NCBI GenBank assembly: GCA_907164885.2
Contig: OU015501.1
Coordinates: 27,982,132-28,046,131, forward strand
Length of the DNA stretch: 64,000 nt
Source: Dolomedes plantarius
Lineage: Eukaryota > Arthropoda > Arachnida > Araneae > Dolomedidae
Direction of reading: 5' to 3'
The translations under genes were made by a program, and so were the position numbers. Below, in pieces: positions 44,292 through 59,502 of this stretch. The stretch's first letter is position 1; each line of letters starts with the position of its first letter. The notes under the pieces are model-generated. The model had not been told where the DNA came from and made no database searches. It saw only the letters and a program-made list of their open reading frames with translations.

Positions 44292-45329
44292 CCTCGAATG
44301 ACCAACCCAATGGTAGCTCAGTGGGCCTGAATTTAGTGCGTTTTCGCCGGGCCTCGGTGGAATTATTCACACCGCCGATTGTCACATTTGGAGACCTAGG
44401 CTAAGTTCATTGCTCCAGTAGTGTAAATCCATTTCTCCCTAACTTAATAAAATTAATGTTGAGTGTTATTGTATGAAATCAAATTAAGACAATTTTTGAA
44501 AGTATTATTTTAAAACCTGCTTATTCCTAATTATTTACAATGTTTATTGCCAAGTTATTTTTATTTAAGTTTACTGTGTTGAATTGTATTTTTTAAATTT
44601 TTCTTATTAATTTGTTTTCATGGTGCATTTGAATAAATTATATTAGAAAAACCTTTGAAGATATTTACCAAGAATTTAACTAATTAACTTTACCAACCAC
44701 CATGAAGCCTAAACCTGAACAGCGACCAAACTCATGAACCAGAGATCCATTTCCTTTTTGATTTTATTTATTTTTGGGGTGCCTAACACTTCTTGACTCC
44801 ATTTAGATGGTTAATTTTTGCGTGTCGTCCAAATAAAGAAAAAAAATCTATCTTTTAAACTTTCTCTTAGAAAAACCTATTATGTATAAAACCTCTGGAT
44901 CTCATGAATGTAACCCGACAATGACATTTTGATTTATTTTCGCCTTTTAAAGTTTTAAGTACTTTTTTTAAAGCAAATGTTGTGATTTATTGTGTTTTAA
45001 TAATTATATTTTTATCATTCCATTTTAAGTGTATATTTAAGTTTTTTGAATAGTTGAATATTGCCATACTCCTTTCAAACTGTAATTTAAGTGTATTAAT
45101 ATTCTTTATTTTTGTTTAATACTAGTTCATGCTATTTTGTACATTTCGTGACCTGAGCAGACACACAAAGATGATAGTAATACAAAATTTAAATTTGTCA
45201 ACCCCCGAGCAAAATTTTATTAGAAAATTACTCCTCAAAATTTTAGTCTCAATTACGTTTTTGATACGCGGGTCTCGCCTGATGGAGAGCCTTGCTGAGG
45301 AAGTCGGCCCCTCACGCAAGTCTTTTCCT

Positions 45330-45342
45330 GAGGGGGGGAAAA
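45330..45342 (+). other. Polypurine tract
   Basis: GAGGGGGGGAAAA sits directly against the TG start of the 3' LTR, the normal place for priming plus-strand synthesis. Confidence 0.65.
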
Positions 45343-46836
<1,494 letters not shown>

Positions 46837-47823
46837 CACTAAAGTGCCACTGAATTAGGGATAGCAAAGCCTATGCAAATTGTGTAGCGCTGCGCATCAT
46901 GTATGCGCAAGTGAGGGCGCTGTGGTAACTACATTTATAGCGCGTACTGCGGTTGATCTGAATTAGTTGAGATGGCTCAGGCGTATTGTACGTAGCCAGC
47001 GAAGCCAAACATTAGCTCAAATTACCCCCCCAGTTTAATGACGGTGCCAGTCGTACAGTCAGTAAACGGACTGTGCAACGCTCGCTTCACCGTATGGGTT
47101 TCGGGAGCCGTCGACCTACGAGAGTACCATTGCTCTATACTCGCCATCGGGCTGCACGTCTTGCCTGGGCAAGAGAGCACAGAGACTGGAGTGTAGAGGA
47201 CTGGAAACGAGTAGCATGGAGTGACGAGTCTCGATTCCGTCTACTTTACGCCGACGGGATGCTGAGAATATGGCGTCAGGCTCATGAAGCCATGCATCCC
47301 GCATGCCTGGCTGGAACTGTACAAGGGCATGGTGGCTCAATCACGGTCTGGGGTGTTTTTTCGTCGCACAGTTTGGGATCTTTGGTGCGTGTACCAACCT
47401 CCCTCAATTCAATTCGGTACGTAGAGTTGCTGGGTGATCACCTCCTTCCGTTTATGCTGTTCTGTTATCCGCACGGTAATGGAGTTTTCCAGCAAGACAA
47501 CTGTACTTCTCACAATCCCAGTTGGCTACTGGCTGGTTGGATGAGCATTCCTTGACTTCTCTGTCATGAATTGGCCACCTAGAAGCTCAGACTTAAATCC
47601 TATTGAGCATCTTTGGGATGTTTGAAACAAGGCGTGAAAGGCCATCACACAGCACCAAAGAACCTTACTGAATTATGGACAGTTTTAGCCAATATTTGGC
47701 AAGCCATTCCTGTGGAACGTTTCCAGAAACTTGTTGAATCTATGCCTCGTCGTGTGGCAGCCGATATCAAGGCCAGAGGAGGCCCAACTCGTTACTAGGT
47801 AGGTATCCCTAATTCAGTGGCAC

Positions 47824-47828
<5 letters not shown>
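46837..47828 (+). mobile_element. DD36E element, copy 2 (5' part of gene deleted)
   Basis: The left end CACTAAAGTGCCACTGAATT and right end (inverse, shortened by two bases to CACTTCTG) lie in TA. The length is 992 bp. About 230 bp are missing compared with copies 1 and 3, between GAATTAGTTG and AGATGGCTCAGG near 46970, removing the start and first HTH. Confidence 0.88.
46970..47798 (+). pseudogene. DD36E transposase, N-terminus deleted, several frameshifts
   Basis: The remaining coding sequence begins near the RRIVRSQRSQT block. An extra C in a C7 run at 47026-47032 shifts the frame. From 47073 it reads MQRSLHRMGFGSRRPTRVPL to AWSDESRFRLLYADG and VFQQDNCTSHNPSW, so the first two Asp are kept. 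A base loss near 47517 breaks the frame. GCLKQGVKGHHTAPKN from 47613 continues to GGPTRY and the TAG at 47796-47798. The family stop is intact here. It is non-functional. Confidence 0.85.
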
Positions 47829-48438
<610 letters not shown>

Positions 48439-48637
48439 TACAGAGAGAGTAACATATGCATTAAATAAACTAAGTCACTGTTACTGTTTTTTTATTATTA
48501 AAGCTTTATTTTGTGAAAGGGATGGGGTGTCAATATGTTTTTATTTTCCGAAGTCGAAATGTTTTGAATTCTGATCGTCTCTAGAAATTTAATATTTATA
48601 CACGTGTGTACTTGATCTTCATTGTCAATATGCTAAA

Positions 48638-48666
48638 GTGTTATATATTATCATAATATATAACAC
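48638..48666. repeat. Perfect palindrome, 14-bp arms
   Basis: GTGTTATATATTAT and its inverse flank a single C. Confidence 0.8.
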
Positions 48667-51383
48667 GGGGAATATTATTGTCTGAAGCATTTGTGAGAAA
48701 AGATCAGTGGAACTGAAACACATTCATATCTTCATGATACTAGTCCAAAATGTCTCGTTTAAATATTGGCAGAAATAGATATATCTTAATTACCCGCAGT
48801 TCTAAGGTTATAATCCACAGTATAAACTAAAATTGTCCGTAGTTTCCAATTAATAATTCATGTTATTTAGGTTGAGGAATAAACATTTAATATTCCCCGA
48901 AATAAAGAACTAAAATTATTGGCGCAAAATTGCTGTTTCAGTTTCTTCCAAAAATTTTGTTCAAGCAATAAAGTCTTGCTCAACGATCAAGCAATGTGAT
49001 CTCTCTCCTTTGTTTTGCACTAATTACTCAGCTTTGAACCTTTAAAAATGATTTTAAATCATATCCTGTATTGTGACACCGTGAATAATAAATGATTATT
49101 TTCTGGAGAAAATTTTTTAAAAGAGTATTTTTTCAAGTATGATCATTTTGCTAAAAGAAAAAAATGGAATCAAAGATACATATCACATATTTTAAAGCTT
49201 TATTAAGATCATAGAGTATTCTTTCTAAAAACTTGTTTCAGTTCAGGTTATCTTATAAACGAGGCATGAACTTTGAGGGTAAATAACAAGAAATTTATTG
49301 TTCTACAGTTCTATTTAAGTTGCCATGAACGCAGCAAGAGATTTGACAGTTTGTTGCACGGCTTTATAACTTTACGTAGGAGGACGAAGAATTTCCTCAT
49401 TTTTTGCAAAACCACTGTATTGAGTCTCTACAAGTGTTGCTTGCTTAAATGTAAACATAGGAAGATATTATAGCTTTTAAGATATCCTGTTCGATTCAAG
49501 GTAAATATTTCCATGTGCATCTTTACAAGTCGAAGAAAGTGATAACATTTTTTAATTAATTTTAAATGCAGCTATTAGATCAAATACGAAACGTGATATT
49601 TGTTTCTCTTATTTAAATATCTTACCACCAACTCCATAAGGGAGAATCCCTTAAGAAACTAACTGTACGTTTCTTCTTGTAAAAGATTAAAATGGAGAAT
49701 TTCTGAAATCTCCAGGATTTACGTAATATGTCTTATCTTTTAATCCAGTCTCAAATAAATTTTGAAACTTGAAAAAGATATAGTAATTAAGGTGATTGCT
49801 TGCGGGTCGGAGCCAATTTAAGAAAAAAAAATAAGGATTTTTTGTTTTTTCATGGTAAAATATCACTTAAAAATTAAAAAATAAACAAAAACTTACCTGT
49901 AAATGCTATACTTCTTTATAAATTGGTCAATTTGAAGTAATTTTTAATGAAATTTAGCGATAACGCCTATCACTCTGCACAAAATTCTAATACTATTATT
50001 TTAATTTCCTTCTCAGACATGATACATATAACAGTTATATTCAAAATGACCTACAATCTAAGATAAATTTTAAGATGCAAAAATAATACAGACAATTTTA
50101 TATTCCAATATGAAACTTTCCCCCGTTTCGTCATTCCTTTCCTTATAAAAACAGCCCCATATAAAAAACTATCTATTATACATCAATTATTGTATGTCAT
50201 TTCATTAACAACAGCATCTAAAATATTTCCTGAAAATTTTATAAAATTATATGCATTATTATGTGAAATATCATGATAACGGTAGAGATTTGTGTAAGCA
50301 ACATAATTCTGAGAAAAACGCATTTAAAGTTGTTTGTCACTTCAATTTTGTAGCAGACGATGTTATTTTAAATAGCTATAGCTTTGTTTCTAATTGTTGT
50401 AGAATGAAAATCAAAACGGTTTTGAAAAGAGAAAAGATTGAATTACACGATTCTTGCAAAAATAAAATTGACCAAAATAGTCAAAAAATGACATTTTCGA
50501 CGTAGACAGTCACCTTAAAGTAAGATTGAATGATAATAGTTAAAAGAATGAAAATTAAAAATGGGTAATAATTAAATGTTTCACCATTTGGAAGAAATAA
50601 AAGTATTGTTATATCTCAAGTCTCTCTACAACGCACATTTTTCTTCTCTTAAATTTAATTTAAAAATTTTATTTGGAAATTTTTAAATGAAATTTTACTT
50701 AATTATTTTTATTTTTAAATTTTATTTGGAAAATAAATTCATTATTTTAATTTTGATATATATTATTAATTTTATTTAAGTAACAAATTTACATTATAGT
50801 CTTTATCATGGACTCATTTTGCTACTTTATTCATCTCGGTGGTATTTATTATGGTTTTAATGTAAATTAAATGTTTATTAACTACATAAATTTTTTTCCC
50901 GATTTTTTTAATAGTAAACTATAAGCAAAATAATTACCTGTTCAACACAAGGTATATTTTACGATTAACTGTAGGTCTCTATACTATATTAATATGTTTT
51001 GAGACCTGTAAAGATAATGAACTCCACAGTGAAAAATAAATTTTAAACTATCTTGAATTCTGTTCGAAACGTTACGGAAAAGTATTTAGCTCAAATTTAA
51101 TGAAGAAATACATTAAACAGATATTTTCTATCATTGTTGATGTTTTCTTGTAAGATTAAAAATGTTTACAAAAGTACAACTTTCAACATCAATTAATTAA
51201 CGTATTGGTATTAAATTTATAAAGAGCCCTCATTTACACTTTCTTTAAAATACAAGTGGCTGAACCCCTTCACCCATGAACTTCTGCTTTACGGAAATAA
51301 TTTTTTCCTTGGCGTAATAAACAGATATTTTGCACTCTTAAACCTCTAAAGCATATCATTATCTTCACCAATGAGATTAACTT

Positions 51384-51430
51384 GAGATCCCCAATCTCTC
51401 TCTGCTCCGGCATAGAGAGATTGGGAGTCT
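51384..51430. repeat. Hairpin 1 of a pair, about 18-bp arms
   Basis: GAGATCCCCAATCTCTCT (51384-51401) pairs with AGAGAGATTGGGAGTCTC (from 51413) with two mismatches, around a loop of about 11 nt. Confidence 0.7.
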
Positions 51431-51495
51431 CCAGCTCTTAGATGAAATCACTCAATTTTTCTTGACTGAATATTACAAAGACCCAAAATTGTGAC

Positions 51496-51543
51496 CTCAA
51501 ATGTGAGATAAGAAGACCCAAGTCTTCTTATCTCACATTTGAG
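51496..51543. repeat. Hairpin 2 of a pair, 22-bp perfect arms, 4-nt loop
   Basis: CTCAAATGTGAGATAAGAAG plus AC (51496-51517) is followed by CCAA and the exact inverse (51522-51543). Confidence 0.9.
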
Positions 51544-54500
51544 AAACAATTTGGCTGACTCGAGAATTTAGCCTGGACCTTCTGCTTTCTGAAAAATTTA
51601 TTCCATACTTATATCACCAAGCCATGTTTCAATTCTTTTGAATGAGTCCCGAAATTGTTTTTTAAGATTGCCGAGAAAATGCCTAAAATGAAGAATAATT
51701 GATTACACTAAAGTTTGGGAAAATTTAGGTTGTTTCGTTAGAGTTGCTTGTAAGGGTTTTCTGTAGTCTCACTTTGGCGAGCAGATGTGATGAGTACGAC
51801 ATTTACTACAGGATGTTGGTGACTATACATTTGTATTAATATCAGGCCATTCATAATTTGCATGAAAAATTCTGGCAATCGAATACCTTAATTTATCTGA
51901 CCCCATAAGCTTCTGTTATGTTTTTGGGTTCTTCAGTGCTATTCTGGTTTAAAGTAAGCCACAATGTTTATAGACATTTTTAATACAGATGCTAAAACTG
52001 CTGAAAAATAGAGGTTTAATAGAGAAGGTTCTTGCGTTCACGTGGCTATATTTATTCTTACATTCCTGTTAGTCGAAAACTTAAAAACGTCTCAGAAATT
52101 CTGTTTCTTGACTGAATGGTATTTCTTCATTTCACTAGTTTTTAGGGTCCGATATATTATGCGAAAATGGGGGAATTTCGAGTAATGTCCCATTTTCATT
52201 ATGATTGGCATATTTTCCCTTACTCTACGATTAGTCACCATTATTTTATTTTGCCTCTTTTACCTTCCATGATCCCACGGCTTTAAGCTGAGGAATTATA
52301 CTTGCACCACCGATTAAAGATTAGACGATCGTATTAAAAATTAGGGATGAAAATTTCATGAAATTGTCAGTTTCAATGTGATTCATATATAGTAAGCATA
52401 TTGAGATTTTTACTATCGAGCACTCTTTGATCATAACAAACTCGAAGCTCTTTTACAAAACCCACGGAATATACATTCATGAGGTAAAAAAAAAAAGGTT
52501 CTCGTTCTGAAATATAGATTACAGCTAAAATCTGCGACAATTTATTCGCTAAAAGCTACACGTAGTTTGTTGCTGCGAAAATATTGGGGAATAGTTTAGT
52601 AAAGTTGGGCATTTAGCACTGCTCAGAAGTGAACATCTCTCCATGGTGAAAATTTTTCCAACCTGGTAGTGTTCAAAACCCTTTTAGGAGAGATTGATCC
52701 ATCAGCAAGACGAGAGTTTGCTTCATACAAGGAGTATGTAAGGGAATGAGTACAGATCTATTCAATATCTGAATTTAGAGCAGTTTGAGAAATATATCCA
52801 CAGCCAACACAAAGAGACAGGTGAGTATTCTTGTTATTACTTCATTTTTATGACTGCAAAAGAGCAGGGCCACGTTACGTCCAAATATGTACAAAACAGA
52901 GTTTTCAAAAATCTACGTCTTCTAAACTAATTGCTTTTTATTTTTATCTAATGCAAATGTTATTTAATCTCTTCCTTCTCACTACTGTTAAAATTACGGG
53001 GTGAGGTTTCGCCTTCTATTTATCGTGCCCGTGATATTTCCGGTCTGGAGTATTTAAAAGTAACGCACCAAAAAGATTAAAACAATCCATTTCATCTTCC
53101 CTGAAATTTTTTTATTTCTTATTTTGCATACCAGATGGCAGCACCAAACTATTTATAATGTAATTGGGGATGGCTTTTTTAAAACTAGATGTGACAGATC
53201 AAGAAATAAATGGAATCCCCCGGAAAAGATAGGCACTTTTATTACCGTTTTCTTGAAAATTATGCGATCTTTAAGGGGTTAATGTCGTAACTGTAATGTT
53301 AAAGGATTATTATGATTATAAAAAGAAGCTATTTGATTTTGTAACCATAACGAGAAGGCAAGTAAATAGCTTGTTAATAGGGTTCTATTCAAAGTGGACT
53401 TATTTTCGTGCACATTTTTATCATTACTGAACTTGGCCTAGTACATATAATTTTTTAAATTTGTGGATCAATGCATCATAAATTATTAGGTTCTGAATTT
53501 TATATTTCTTGCTTTCATTTGCTATGGAATACTCTATCTAAACTTTTAAATTAATAGACAATGTATTTCACAACCGCTTGCTTGTTCACTTTCTTTTTCT
53601 CAGTTAACTGAAGAACTTTTTAATAGTATTACTTATTAACAGTACATGTATCAAATGTGTACTGCAGAATGGTATACTAAAAATGTTTAAAATGTTTGTA
53701 TTTCATATCAGCTTACAGTTATCAGTTAACAGTAGAAGACGATATTGTCATATTCCCCTCCCCCCCAATTTAATGCTAACCATCAAACCTTTAAAAGATA
53801 CGTATTTATAACAACCTTAAACTTGATAAATTGATCAATATTATTATTATATGGAACAGGTGCTATGAAACATACGAAAATAAACATTTGTAACTTAATT
53901 CCCGTTGTTATGTGGTTTTGACGCTTAATTATATATAGAATGTAATTTACATGACCAATTTCTCACCTTTAATAACAAAACAATAGAAATTCAATAACGT
54001 ATTTAAACAGTCGTCAACGATTTTGTCATTTAATTTTCTCACCTTTGACTTTGATTACTGTACGACCTCTGTCAAGTATAGAATTTAACAATTTCTGAAC
54101 ATATTAAGCGGTTATTTTATTATTAGAAACATTTATGAGATTACTTCAAAAGTATTTTATGTTACCAGTCCTCTTTTGAGCAATGTGCTTACCCATTATA
54201 CTCCAGTTCTCGAAGGATTTCCAATGCCGGCGATTATTACGAAAAGAGAGACATTTCATTTTTGTTTTAGTGAGTAATCCTTAACTTATTGAGAAATTCT
54301 CATTATAATTATATATAGTTTATAAAGCACTGCTGTTAAATGACACGATACAAAAGTTTTGAAGAATAACACAGAAAGAAATGGGGCACAAATATCTCGT
54401 CGAGTTCCAGAGTGATTTCATATAGTATGTTTTAAAAAGGCCTCTAAAACATTCATCTTTAGACCTATTTGAATTCTGGGTCCTTAAAAGAGGATCTGAA

Positions 54501-54825
54501 ACAACCAGGGTCGCATTTACGGGAACACGGCGATGAATCCACCCTCTACCAATTACCGTTAGCATAAAACTTTGATTGGTCTCAGAAAACCACCCATCGC
54601 CTGACATTTTTGGATCGTCTGATCTGATTAGATTAAGCTTAGAATTGTATAATACACGGCATACAAAAAAGAACGGTGTGTCAAACTATTAAGTTGCTCA
54701 TCCCGTAAGGAATTTGTTTAAAACTTAAAATGACAACAGCTCATACGTTGATGGTATAATGATCTTTGAACACGAGCATCAAATTCTTTGGACTGTTTGA
54801 TGAGAGGGGAAAAGACTCAGCTTAC

Positions 54826-54977
54826 CGTGTAAGAGGTTTCTTTTTTCGAAGACACACCTTACAACAGACCATGACCACCACAGCGAGCACCAACCCTCCG
54901 GCCATTCCCGCAAGGAGGACGTACACGGTGATGTGCTTATCCACGGTGAGAGCATTCTGAGGGGCGACCTGCTGAGG
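54826..54977 (-). CDS. Internal exon encoding a transmembrane segment (host gene, partial)
   Basis: This is the only stretch with host-gene character. On the minus strand, a pyrimidine-rich TTCCTTTGTTTGCAG acceptor precedes the exon start at 54977. The exon ends at 54826 before a strong donor (ACG, then GTAAGC). The 152-bp exon is markedly GC-richer than its surroundings. In the frame starting at its first base it reads PQQVAPQNALTVDKHITVYV then LLAGMAGGLVLAVVVMVCCK and VCLRKKKPLT. This is a hydrophilic lead-in, about 22 hydrophobic residues with a small-residue GMAGG patch, then cysteines and a basic KK-rich stop-transfer run. That suits a type I single-pass membrane protein with the cytoplasmic part in later exons. 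The length leaves two bases of the last codon. I cannot name the gene; adhesion or guidance receptors are possible but unproven. Confidence 0.68.
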
Positions 54978-56402
54978 CTGCAAACAAAGGAATACTATTA
55001 CTTAATCATCAATACATTAATAACCGAAACATATAAGATAGACATATACAACCTTTTGAATACACATGCTGCATTTCGTAAGAATAAGGTATACAACTGT
55101 AACTGGCAATATTCTACAGCATGTTTCATAAATGTAAAATGAGAGTGGTGTCATAAAACACCGCTTAATAAACCAGTATCCACTACATAAACGTGACTAA
55201 TCTTATATCTTTTACTCATTATATTCATAAAATTTCCGAAAAACGAGCAATTTTAAATATATTGCAAAATCCTTAAAATGGACTATTTTGGTGTATACAT
55301 GAAAACTGATAAAAGCATATACACTAATGTTCTTCAACTGTTAGATTTCTTGTTTCTAGACAAAAATTCAGTTTAGATGTATTTAGAATTAATTCTATGC
55401 GTTTATTTTTTTCTACAATTTAAAATTGCAGATACGTCATATACAGGATCCGCAGATACAGCATATATTTTGTATAATACTGTACGTTGTATAAAAAGCT
55501 TGTTTCTCAAGGATAGCTGATTTTTCAGAGGGTTAAAATAGAAGTGGCACACCTTGTTATTTATCCAACCCTCTATATAAACGAACAAAAGATACATTTT
55601 AAGGAAAACATAAAAACCCATTTTCAGAAAAAAAGATACTGCCACCGTATGTAAAAGGGGAAAAATAACAAGTAATAAAACTTATATCTTTAATTGAAAA
55701 ATAGTATTTGTTCCATAATATAGAGAAACAAAAGCTATAGAAACTCTCGAAATTAAAAAGTGTTTACTCTCTTAGTATAAATATGTACAGAACTACGTAT
55801 GTTTCCCCGTATGCAATTCCCCCTACGTATACAATAATAATACAGTTTATTATTGCATATGCACGGGTTTTGTAATAATTAAAAAAATTAAATAATTTGA
55901 GACTACGGTGCTAGTACTTGTCTAAGTTTTGTTCTTTTCATTTTCCTCCTTTCCACTATCACACAAATGCCACCAGTTCTTAGAAAAGTAAATACCTGGC
56001 TTTTCTGGGGGAATTTTCAATGGATATTTCACATCATAAAATAGTTGCAACCTTTTATGTTTATATATGTTTCGGATTGTTCTCCTGTAAAATAAAATAA
56101 ATTCAAAGTACTGACCTATAAATTACTTCCCAATATGCATGTATGTCTATCATTCATACTATCTTCAGCAAAGGCCATAATGCCTTACACTGTTATAACC
56201 TATGCACAACCTGACCATCACTTCCTAACACAACTTCCACCATGTTTTACTGTTGCTGTTCAAATTTTTATTTCAAAGTTACCGTACATATAGCTTTCCC
56301 TCCAAACTGAATATTTTAAACTTCCTGTAGTCGAAAATATTAGATTTATCAGAGCTCTGCTGTTTGACTGGCATATGCTTTAGCAGACAAATCGCTTTTT
56401 AC
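54978..56402. other. AT-rich DNA, probably intron
   Basis: No further exon was recognised upstream (minus strand) of the transmembrane exon in this stretch. Confidence 0.45.
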
Positions 56403-56581
56403 CGCCGGTCGGTGGTTGGATAACTAAATCACTAGTCGTCGGAACCATTACTTTGTGTTTGAATCTCGCATATAGGCAGGGTTGTTTGTAGCTGTCGGGA
56501 GTCATTTTTAGGTTGTATTTTATGATCAGTTTAGCCCTTTCGTTCTAAAAGATGGCCGTAAAGGTCCAAACCAACTAACCT
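56403..56581 (+). repeat. tRNA-derived SINE, copy 3 (diverged)
   Basis: The tRNA-like head GGTCGGTGGTTGGATAACTA leads to a B-box GTGTTTGAATCTCGC. It is followed by the body block GGGTTGTTTGTAGC and a tail GGTCCAAACCAACTAACC. The order is that of copies 1 and 2, with more substitutions. Confidence 0.6.
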
Positions 56582-57129
56582 CCTTGTTTTTCTAGTATAA
56601 GCTTTTTCTCTATTTAGGTGTCCTGGCTCGAGTATAAATAGTTTGAGAAAATTCCGGTACATGCTAAGGGATTTTACAGTATTTAGACTGTTAAGGTCAA
56701 GAATTTTTCTCTATACTACCATTAAATCTCTATACTACCATTAAAATACATTTATGTTTTTTGTTAATTTTTGCCATACAGCAAAATAGTTCCAATTTTA
56801 CTTATTTCTCTTTCACACAGTAACTAAAATTTAGTAACGAACCTCTATAATTTGCTCCCCAACTGCACTAGAGAAATAGCGCGTATCTGAACCATGCACG
56901 CTACCCACAGATCTTATAATGTGTCTTTTTCTATCAAATATTATACTGAGTCAAATAACGTTTCTCAACTATCAGAGAATACATCGACACAACAAACAAC
57001 ATTAATTTGAACACAAGCAAGTGATAAAGGAATGAACTCAATATGGTTTCGAAAGAAGAGGGGGGAGAAAATTGAAAACGGAAAGAGTTGGTGGAATATC
57101 CTGTAAAGAACAGAGTAGATTAGAGAAAT

Positions 57130-57560
57130 TTGGTCAATTTTTCTTCGGGTTCTAGTGATAATTTTATACCTCCAAGTAGCGATGAATCATCAAGTTGTTC
57201 GTCAAAATCTTCAGATTTTGAAGCAGTTGAACGTCAAGAAATTTCAAATAATGCAGAATCCATAGATATTCTCCTCCAGCTACAAAGAACGGTAAAAAAA
57301 AGAGTACGAAATGTTTAAATCTGGGAAAAAGTAAAAATAAAATTATTTAAAAACTTGGGAAAAACTTATACATTAAGAATAAAAAATTTGTTGAGACGAA
57401 GCACTTGAAATTTCCTTGTTCTAATAATGTCACCCTTTTTGGCACGAGGAAGATGTCTAACAACCTTAGAGCTCAATTGTTTGGGAACTAGCTTTCTTGG
57501 GAAGATAGTCAGATTTCTTCTCTTGAGCAACTCATAGTTAACAATTGCTGCATATTACGT
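57130..57560 (+). pseudogene. Fragment resembling a transposon-associated protein N-terminus
   Basis: The frame from 57130 reads a Ser/acidic-rich start (SSDNFIPPSSDESSSCSSKS), then LLQLQRTVKKRVRNV and a stop at 57316-57318. It continues in frame as IWEKVKIKLFKNLGKTYTLR, then after a shift as KKFVETKHLKFPCSNNVT. The pattern RKRxRN..W.xNxxKxxRNxGKxY followed by a Cys-containing segment resembles the start of a multicopy, probably transposon-encoded, arthropod protein family that I recall but cannot name with certainty. Stops and shifts make it a relic. Confidence 0.3.
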
Positions 57561-59502
57561 GAAAAACCGAGACAGTTAAAATGTACGTAAATGAATCGGG
57601 ATCCACAGTTTCCTATCTCCCATGCCAACCAGAACCCGCCGATCTTAGAATCAAAATCCAGCACCTTAACTAATTCTATCATAATTCGGTTTTGATATAG
57701 TGCATTCGATCGAATTCTTTAATTAATAGTAATAATCCCAAAATATACATTCAAAATATTTGAAATTGCTAATTACTTGGGAGAGTCACTTAATAGAAAC
57801 TACAAATTTAAGCTTCCAGAATCCATGCACTTCTTTCTTTCCCATATGCACCATAACTAATTTTGGACTCGCATTTTTACTAATCTGTAATAGTTTGATA
57901 CTATTAGCGCATCCAGTAGTCACCAATCTAGCTTTCGAAATGCTTATGATATCCTCAGCATGGAATAGAAAACACGTGTGCTTGATGGAAAAGAGTTCTA
58001 AAAGTGGTATAACTCTTAGTTTTTACTGGTAATTGGCACAGTGCAATCAATCTAACCCACAAAAGAAAGAAGAATTTCTTCTTGAACTTTTGTGCAAAAT
58101 TCTGATTTCTTGAATTAGTATATGAAATTGGATAAAACACATACTAAAATGAAGGGTACCTCATGCAGTGGCAATCAGATGGTTTAAATTGACGTCCATG
58201 TCTGGTGCGTACGCTTGAGATGCCTATCTTTGTCATGTAAGATAGACGTCCATGTAATTTCATCACCTTTAATCGATCTAAAATTTGCTCCACATTCGTC
58301 AAGATGCTAATATTTTCTTTTGTGGTCTGAATAAACTGTCTCCCGTGAATCTCCAGTAAAATTTTAGAATACATGTGCTCTTGGAATTTAGCATAGTTCT
58401 CGGTTATACCATGCTAAGGGAACACGACAGATAACTAGTACGAAACCTAGGTATATGACTGCAGAGTACGCAGAAAAAGCACATCTTTGAATGAATAATC
58501 CCTTTTATAAGGGTAAGTTCTATGCAGTTTAATCTAGTCTCTACTTAGCGTGCTCAGTGATTTTTGAGTATCTTTTGTACAAAAAGATTCGAACCAGGGA
58601 GTACACGACAGGATATCTCTTGACTAGCAAATTCAAGGCTTCCAATAAAGAGCCAGTTATCTCAATTTCCCAAGAGCACATGGGACACTCAGATATCAGC
58701 AAATCTGTATGAATTACTACCATAAATCTGGTGTTGCAAAAGTTTTTTCAAGGAATGGTTTTTATCAAGAAAACAGTTCTTAGGGGTTTCCATTAGTCTG
58801 GAGCTTATAGGATATTTCCCTCTTTTCTCGTTGAGCAAGTTAAAAGATTTCAGACACTTGTTACATCGCATACCGTTACGATGTCAAAGCCAAATTAACC
58901 CCGTTTAGTCATATATTATCAATCTGCTAGCCAATCGAGAGTCTGCAGCTTTCTGATCATTTTCAAGCTATCGCGCAAGATTATTTAGGGATTAACATCA
59001 AAGAACCCTCTAGCCCCAAAGTCCTAAATGGAACATTGTCTGACAGAACTTATTACTTTAAAAGTGCATTTTAGCATAGTTTTTAGGTGATGCTTTAATT
59101 TTAAATTTATTAAAATTATAAGAGCAGAAATTATAAAAGTAGTTCGACTGCAAATGTGAATAACAGTAAACAGGTGAAAGCAATTCAAGTCAAGAAGAAA
59201 AAAAACTAGCTAATTAAAGAAATAAAATCTGAAGAAGTTAAATGAGAGAAAAAAAGAGAATTAAATTTAATTCTACAAATTCTGATTGTTTTTTAATCGC
59301 AAAATGTTAATGTACAGTTTTTAAGAACTATTGATCGAACATCCTTACATGGTTATAGTTAGAATTATTAAGATCCATTACCAATGATTTCGTTTTCCAA
59401 AGAAACTTTAAATGTTGCTAGATTCTAGTTTATCTAACTTGAAATAAACTAGACTTTCTAAAAGTATGCATTTACTTTGTACTATATTCTTGCTTACATA
59501 TA
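57561..59502. other. AT-rich DNA, no gene recognised
   Basis: Open frames at 57760-58032, 58144-58374 and 58541-58871 lack supportable domains. A possible B-box (minus strand, GGTTCGAATC near 58590) is too weak to call. Confidence 0.45.

Larger units (their letters stand above)
42591..45329 (+). other. LTR element interior, no gag or pol recognised
   Basis: Open frames up to 112 codons exist (42632-42970, cysteine-rich near its end), but none shows protease, RT, RNase H, integrase or zinc-knuckle patterns. The first 400 bp are GC-richer, the rest very AT-rich with internal repeats at 43371 and 44157. Confidence 0.55.

Noticed and set aside
44300..44345. tRNA-like TGGTAGCTCAGTGGGCCTG near 44310
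   Set aside because: It is an A-box-like sequence only, with no B-box at the right distance.
54766..54960. 64-codon plus-strand open frame
   Set aside because: It is the opposite-strand shadow of the transmembrane exon, which has splice sites and a sensible protein only on the minus strand.
58144..58374. Possible mariner N-terminal remnant on the minus strand (GRQFIQTTKENISIL)
   Set aside because: It resembles the GRPxxxxTEENI block of mariners, but no other mariner block follows and there are no terminal repeats, so the match is too short.
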